This document shows positions 60,152-64,000 of a DNA stretch of 64,000 bases, in pieces. The notes below the pieces were generated by a model, which had not been told where the DNA came from, ran no database searches, and saw only the letters and a list, made by a program, of their open reading frames with translations. Numbering within the stretch: the stretch's first letter is position 1; every line of letters begins with the position of its first letter. The position numbers were made by a program, and so were the translations under genes. Source of the DNA: UBA4742 sp963734965 (lineage in GTDB: Bacteria > Actinomycetota > Acidimicrobiia > Acidimicrobiales > Acidimicrobilacustridaceae); contig CAVTJK010000004.1 of NCBI GenBank assembly GCA_963734965.1, positions 124,001-188,000 on the forward strand, given 5' to 3'.

Positions 60152-61372
60152 TTGTTGGTAGCGAACTACGGTCATCGTGTGGATCCGGTCATCACGATGC
60201 CGTGGCCCGAGGATCCGACGCTCGCCGCCTATGCCAAGGCACTCAACGGCCAAAATCAGTGGGCGGTGATCCTCGATGACCAGTGGCGATACGTGTTCGA
60301 GACTGACGAGCGCCGGCGGCTGACCGGCGAGCTCGGCCTCGAAGGCCGCTCCAAGGTTGGGGACTTCTGGTTCGGACCGAACGAATTGGCGGATGTGAAG
60401 CGTGAGATGACCGCCGGCGATCCAGTCGAAGGATTCAGGCAAGGCTTCCTCCGGGTCGGCCCGCACATCCTGGCCGACCTCCGCGGCGGCCGTGAGGAGC
60501 TCCGGTCTCTGGTCGATCCCGTCCTGGCTGACCTGGTCGACACGATCGTGCCGGTGGAACACGGGATTCTCTCGTCGGTCAACGAACATGTCGGGTGGGG
60601 TTCGACGTTCGCCATCCAGGTGGCCCATTTGCGGGTCAGGGACTTTAGTGGGCGCGTCGTCGGCAACGTCGTGCTCTCCAAGCCGGACATCCCGATGAAC
60701 GACCTCGCTTCGGCGACAGCAGCTGCTGATCCCCGGCACCTGGAACGGTTGCGTCAGATCCAACGACCCGAGCGGCGCCCCGCCGCGATCTTGTTCGCAG
60801 ATCTCGAGGCCTCGTCGCCGCTATCGCGTCGACTCTCGACCGCCCACTATTTCGCGTTCGGTCGGAGGCTCATCCGAGCGGCGGACCAATGCTTGATCGA
60901 CCACGGTGCGATTGTCGGATCCCACCTCGGCGATGGCGTGTGCGCCATCTTCCTCGTCGAGACCGCCGATTCGGAGTCGGCTGCCGTCGTCGGTTGCATC
61001 ACCGCCGCCCGCGCTCTGCGAGGCGTCATCGACGCTGTGGCGGCGAGGAGCGATCTCGCTGACGAAGAACTTACCTTGCGGTTCGGTCTCCACTGGGGAT
61101 CCAGCCTCTACGTGGGACGAGTTCAAACCGGGGCCCGCAGCGAGGCCGCTACGCTCGGCGACCCCATGAACGAGGCCGCCCGCATCGAAGCCTGCGCCAC
61201 CGGCGCCCGAGCCCTCGCATCAAAAGAACTGATCGAACGACTGACCCGTGACGACGCCCAGACGCTCGGCATCGACCTCGACCGCGTGACCTACACCCCG
61301 CTCGCCGCACTCACCACCGCCACCGACAAAGCCCGCAGAGACGCACCAGCCATCGCCGTCTGCGACGTCTAG
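60152..61372 (+). CDS. Class III adenylate/guanylate cyclase
   Basis: A 406-residue protein. The C-terminal cyclase domain (about 205-400) has the metal Asp in AAILFADLEASSPLSRRLS, the loop IVGSHLGDGVCAIF, LRFGLHWGSSLYVG and LGDPMNEAARIEACATGA; the usual substrate-specifying Lys/Asp pair is not obvious. The N-terminal 190 residues (WAVILDDQWRYVFETDERRR, VGDFWFGPNELADVKREM) form a sensory, PAS-like region. TTG 60152 is chosen for GGAAGG 5 nt upstream. Largest gene of the array (cassette 17), in site orientation. Confidence 0.85.
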   Translation: MLVANYGHRVDPVITMPWPEDPTLAAYAKALNGQNQWAVILDDQWRYVFETDERRRLTGELGLEGRSKVGDFWFGPNELADVKREMTAGDPVEGFRQGFLRVGPHILADLRGGREELRSLVDPVLADLVDTIVPVEHGILSSVNEHVGWGSTFAIQVAHLRVRDFSGRVVGNVVLSKPDIPMNDLASATAAADPRHLERLRQIQRPERRPAAILFADLEASSPLSRRLSTAHYFAFGRRLIRAADQCLIDHGAIVGSHLGDGVCAIFLVETADSESAAVVGCITAARALRGVIDAVAARSDLADEELTLRFGLHWGSSLYVGRVQTGARSEAATLGDPMNEAARIEACATGARALASKELIERLTRDDAQTLGIDLDRVTYTPLAALTTATDKARRDAPAIAVCDV

Positions 61373-61383
61373 AAACGCCTCTC

Positions 61384-61566
61384 CTTGTTCTCATTGCGGT
61401 CGTAGTTGGTCTTCTCGCGTTGAAGATCCTGGCGTTTCATCTGACCGGTCTCGACCTCTACGCCTGGGGCTTCGCCGCTCTGTACGGGCTCATCGCGGTG
61501 GGCTGCGGTGTCGGCGCCGTTCGCCTACTCCGCAAGAGGGCCCCGGTGACAACGTCGGACAGTTGA
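61384..61566 (+). CDS. Small two-helix membrane protein (start uncertain)
   Basis: An open frame starts right behind the cyclase stop and encodes LVLIAVVVGLLALKILAFHL, TGLDLYAWGFAALYGLIAVG, CGVGAVRLLRKRAPVTTSDS before TGA 61564-61566: two helices with a basic end. No ATG/GTG precedes it in frame; translation might start upstream within the cyclase gene or at TTG 61432. Too short to appear as a long ORF but its hydrophobic pattern is clear. Still in cassette 17, 12 bp before site 18. Confidence 0.4.
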   Translation, partial: LVLIAVVVGLLALKILAFHLTGLDLYAWGFAALYGLIAVGCGVGAVRLLRKRAPVTTSDS

Positions 61567-61577
61567 CCCGTCGGCTC

Positions 61578-61602
61578 GAGCGCCGATGTGCCGTTAGGGC
61601 GC
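61578..61602 (+). repeat. attC-like site 18 (short form)
   Basis: GAGCGCCGATGTGCCGTTAG, then GGCGC. Arms GCGCC/GGCGC pair; GTTAGGG core. Confidence 0.55.
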
Positions 61603-61679
61603 GGGCCGGAACTGGCGGGAACCGGACTCGTCGACGCGCCGTCCTAGGGTGCATGGTTCGCACCTCGGGAGGGCAGGCG

Positions 61680-62117
61680 ATGACAGGCAGCGGCACTCGC
61701 GCGGGTGCGGGCGAGAGCTCGTGCCTCGTTGCGGCGGCGATCCTGGCGATCGTCTGTTGCGGCTGTTCCTCCAGTCGAGCGAGTTGCTACCCGGAGCAGC
61801 CCGCGGTGACGCCACAGATCGCATCGGTCGGATCGATCGTCCGTGTGTCGAGTTCGGGCTTCGGCGCGTGCAAGGCGCGCTATCCCGCGGGGACGCGCTA
61901 CACGGTCGAGCTCTATCCGCTCAGCTCACGTCAACGAGTCCACCTCGGCGCCACGCAGGTCTCGAGAGACGGATCATTCTCGACCGCCGTGAGGGTCCCG
62001 TCTGGCACGGCTCCGGGTCGAGCGATGCTTCTGCTGGACAGCGACGCGCTCGCGGCGCTCTGCCACGCTGCGGCCTGCGCGGAGTACTCGTCTCGTACGT
62101 TCACCGTCGCTCCGTGA
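61680..62117 (+). CDS. Putative lipoprotein
   Basis: A 145-residue exported protein: signal SSCLVAAAILAIVCCGCSSS with lipobox IVCC/VCCGC, then a beta-rich domain, TPQIASVGSIVRVSSSGFGA, RYTVELYPLSSRQRVHLGAT, VSRDGSFSTAVRVPSGTAPG, with paired cysteines. The domain recalls Ig-like/IPT or MmpS-like sandwiches seen in other secreted actinobacterial proteins. A GGGAGGG-type RBS 7 nt before ATG 61680 sets the start. Cassette 18, in site orientation. Confidence 0.68.
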   Translation: MTGSGTRAGAGESSCLVAAAILAIVCCGCSSSRASCYPEQPAVTPQIASVGSIVRVSSSGFGACKARYPAGTRYTVELYPLSSRQRVHLGATQVSRDGSFSTAVRVPSGTAPGRAMLLLDSDALAALCHAAACAEYSSRTFTVAP

Positions 62118-62138
62118 GCTCGCCACTCCCCACGCGTG

Positions 62139-62184
62139 ACCGGGCGATCGGATGCAGCGCCCGATGTGCCGTTAGAGCGCGCCC
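62139..62184 (+). repeat. attC-like site 19 (last recognised)
   Basis: TGACCGGGCGATCGGATGCA, then GCGCCCGATGTGCCGTTAGA, then GCGCG. GACCGGGCGATCGG matches the left of long-form sites; GCGCCCGAT pairs partly with TAGAGCGCG. Confidence 0.52.
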
Positions 62185-62296
62185 CTGATCCGAGCATCTG
62201 GAGCATGGCTGGCGCCGCGCAGCTAACGTCGCCGACGGGCCAGCTGGGGGGAGCGACGGCAGTCGCCAGCGCTGGGCCCGAGCGAAGGGGGACATC

Positions 62297-63952
62297 ATGG
62301 GGAACGCATCGCCTGGTCCATTCGGGCGCCTGGCCCGGCTGCTCGCCGTGTGGGTCGGCCTCGCCGCCCTGCTGGCCGTCGGCGCGGCCGCGTCGGCGTC
62401 GGCCGGCGTACCGCCCGGCCACGGTGGCGGTCACCCGCCGACCGGGCGGGTGCTTCTGGTGGGCACCTTCCACGGTCACAAGGGCCGGTTCGCCACTATC
62501 CAGGCGGCGGTCGACAAGGCGAAGCCCGGTGACTGGATCTTGGTGGCGCCCGGCGACTACCACGAGACCAACGACCTCACCTCGCCTCCCGCCGACCCCG
62601 ACACCGGCGGTTACGGCGGTGTGCTCATCACCAAGAACGATCTCCACATCCGGGGCATGGACCGCAGCGCCGTCATCGTCGACGGCACCAAGGCCGGCTC
62701 CGGCCCGGCGTGCTCAGACGCACCCTCGGCCCAGCAGTTCGGCCACGTCGGCACCGGCGGCCAGGCCATCGGTCGCAACGGCATCGTCGTGTTCAAGGCC
62801 GACGGCGACACGGTGGACAATTTGACCGTCTGCAACTTCCTGGCCGGCGACGGCTCGTCTGGCAACGAGGTGTGGTGGAACGGCGGCGCCGACTCCGGCG
62901 TCATCGGCCTACACGGCTACGGGGGCAGCTACCTCACTGCCACCTCCACATTCTTCAGGGACGAGTCGACCGCCGCCCAGTACGGCATCTTCTCGTCCAA
63001 CTCCCAGGGACCCGGATCCTGGAACCAGATCTACGCGAGCAACTTCAACGACTCCGGCACGTACGTGGGCGCCTGCTTGCAGCTGTGCGACATGACGATC
63101 GACCACGCCTGGATGGAGTTCAACGCCCTCGGCTACTCGGGCACCAACTCGGGTGGGCAGCTGGTGATCAAGAACTCCGAGTTCGACCACAACCAGGACG
63201 GCCTCGACACGAACACCCAGATCAACGGCGACCCGCCGGCCCCCCAGAACGGGACGTGCCCGGGGGGCGCCATCAGCCCGATCACCCACACCACGTCCTG
63301 CTGGGTGTTCATGCACAACGTGGTGCACGACAACAACAACCCGAACGTGCCCAAGGCCGGCGAGGCCGGCAACGGCCCGACCGGCACCGGAATGACCATC
63401 TCCGGCGGCAGCCACGACACCGTGATGGACAACCTGTTCTACAACAACGGGGCGTGGGGGATCCTCTTCATCCCGTTCCCCGACAGCGGCACGCCCAGCC
63501 TGGGCCAGTCGTGCACCGCTACCGGGGGCGAGGAGGTGACCGGCTTCGGCTGCGTGTACGACCCCGCCGGTGACGCCCTGCTGCACAACGTCTTCTCCCA
63601 CAACGGGTTCTTCGCCAACCCGTCCAACAGCGACTACGGCCAGCTCACGCTGCTCACGGGCAAGCCCCAGAACTGCTACGCCGGCAACGCCGCCCCCGAT
63701 GGCAGCGTGCCCACCGACCTCGAGCAGACCCAGCCCACCTGCGGCCCGCTCACCACCGTGCCCAGCCTCGATCCCGACCTGTTGGAGCAGGTCCTATGCG
63801 ACACCGGCATGGGGGCGTGCCCACCTGGCACGTCGTACCCGCCATCCACCGGAGTGGTGATGCACCCGTTGCCGCAGAACCTGCCGTCGATGCCCAACCC
63901 GTGCCAGGGCGTCCCGGCAAACGCCTGGTGCCGCGGCAAGAACAAGGGCTGA
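62297..63952 (+). CDS. Secreted right-handed beta-helix protein
   Basis: A 551-residue exported protein. The signal peptide RLLAVWVGLAALLAVGAAAS ends near ASA (residue 36). A Gly/His/Pro-rich stretch (PGHGGGHPPTG) precedes a parallel beta-helix: FATIQAAVDKAKPGDWILVA, VLITKNDLHIRGMDRSAVIV, GGSYLTATSTFFRDEST, HAWMEFNALGYSGTNSGG and SHDTVMDNLFYNNGAWGIL. The repeat type (PbH1, NosD-like) occurs in pectate lyase-like enzymes and carbohydrate-binding proteins; catalytic residues are not clear. It lies 113 bp after the last attC-like site and could be the next cassette or the resumed chromosome. Confidence 0.82.
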   Translation: MGNASPGPFGRLARLLAVWVGLAALLAVGAAASASAGVPPGHGGGHPPTGRVLLVGTFHGHKGRFATIQAAVDKAKPGDWILVAPGDYHETNDLTSPPADPDTGGYGGVLITKNDLHIRGMDRSAVIVDGTKAGSGPACSDAPSAQQFGHVGTGGQAIGRNGIVVFKADGDTVDNLTVCNFLAGDGSSGNEVWWNGGADSGVIGLHGYGGSYLTATSTFFRDESTAAQYGIFSSNSQGPGSWNQIYASNFNDSGTYVGACLQLCDMTIDHAWMEFNALGYSGTNSGGQLVIKNSEFDHNQDGLDTNTQINGDPPAPQNGTCPGGAISPITHTTSCWVFMHNVVHDNNNPNVPKAGEAGNGPTGTGMTISGGSHDTVMDNLFYNNGAWGILFIPFPDSGTPSLGQSCTATGGEEVTGFGCVYDPAGDALLHNVFSHNGFFANPSNSDYGQLTLLTGKPQNCYAGNAAPDGSVPTDLEQTQPTCGPLTTVPSLDPDLLEQVLCDTGMGACPPGTSYPPSTGVVMHPLPQNLPSMPNPCQGVPANAWCRGKNKG

Positions 63953-64000
63953 CCAGTAGGTAGGTCCAGTCACAAGAGTCACTTCCGACCAAACCCGCGG

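Larger units (their letters stand above)
49976..62184 (+). mobile_element. Integron-like gene-cassette array (attC-like sites, no integrase seen)
   Basis: About 19 short imperfect palindromes with kernel GTGCCGTT(C/A)GG are spaced 328-1593 bp apart (median about 610 bp), with one or two small unrelated ORFs between each pair. Long-form sites read (C)GAAC, then CGGCGATCGGG(G)CAC, then GCCGA(A/T)GTGCC, then GTT(C/A)GG(G/C). GAAC and GTTC can pair as R''/R' boxes and GGCAC with GTGCC as an inner stem. That is attC-like, though sites are short and GTTCGG departs from the classical GTTRRRY (GTTAGGC at 55134 fits). ORFs run in both directions. No tyrosine recombinase ORF exists in the window. REP-like palindromes are the alternative. 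Confidence 0.55.

Noticed and set aside
49976..62184. Regularly spaced repeats as a CRISPR array
   Set aside because: Spacing is 0.3-1.6 kb with genes between, the repeat is imperfect and palindromic, and no cas gene is present.
49976..62184. Repeats as intrinsic terminators
   Set aside because: No T-tract follows the hairpins on either strand, and the conserved part is the loop and GTT, not a stem followed by U-run.
49794..64000. Integron integrase or other recombinase gene
   Set aside because: No ORF shows the tyrosine recombinase RHRY residues or the IntI-specific patch; none is hidden in the frames I could read.

Overview
The window is high-GC DNA from an actinobacterium. WhiB, an MtrA/MtrB-like pair followed by a GerMN lipoprotein, DUF3040, a Ppm1-like polyprenol-phosphate glycosyltransferase and a PimB-like glycosyltransferase point to Actinomycetota. 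The mix of genes and the many GTG/TTG starts suggest the Acidimicrobiia, but that placement is an inference.

From 1 to about 49 kb the DNA looks like ordinary chromosome. A minus-strand run (1-5331) carries a ROK kinase, an acyl-CoA dehydrogenase, an HNH nuclease, menC, a lipoate-ligase-like protein and a split-barrel flavoprotein. The plus-strand moxR-DUF58-transglutaminase operon follows (5489-10113), then DUF3040, dinB, a Nudix hydrolase, a membrane protein and a dolichol-phosphate-mannose-synthase-like enzyme. An inositol monophosphatase, an mtrAB-lpqB-like signalling operon and glpK occupy 15.4-20.8 kb. Further right are an alanine-type aminotransferase, a second ROK kinase, a bacterial eRF1-like protein, a large coiled-coil ATPase-like protein, an ArsA-like ATPase, a PimB-like glycosyltransferase, queG and a LexA-boxed exonuclease/GIY-YIG fusion. 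Next come trpD, whiB, a fur-rubrerythrin-DUF3501 iron/peroxide cluster, a glycerol locus (glpD, AGPS-like oxidase, second FGGY kinase) and a cupredoxin/ferritin-like export cluster. About ten genes between 37.0 and 48.5 kb are broken by single-base indels. They look like consensus sequence errors, not decayed genes.

The chromosome-like part ends with rnpB (RNase P RNA, 49407-49793). Directly after it, from 49976 to 62184, lie about 19 copies of a short imperfect palindrome with the conserved kernel GTGCCGTT(C/A)GG, spaced 0.3-1.6 kb apart. Between them sit one or two small unrelated genes each: membrane and secreted proteins, lipoproteins, an alpha/beta hydrolase, a carboxymuconolactone decarboxylase-like protein, an acetyltransferase, a methyltransferase, an isochorismatase-like hydrolase and a class III nucleotide cyclase. 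Sequence left of the GTT can be shared between sites while sequence right of it diverges. This is the architecture of an integron gene-cassette array with attC sites. No integrase is visible in the window, so it would be an integrase-less attC cluster or the distal part of a larger integron. A REP-like repeat family is the main alternative. The window ends with a secreted parallel beta-helix protein that may be the next cassette or the resumed chromosome.
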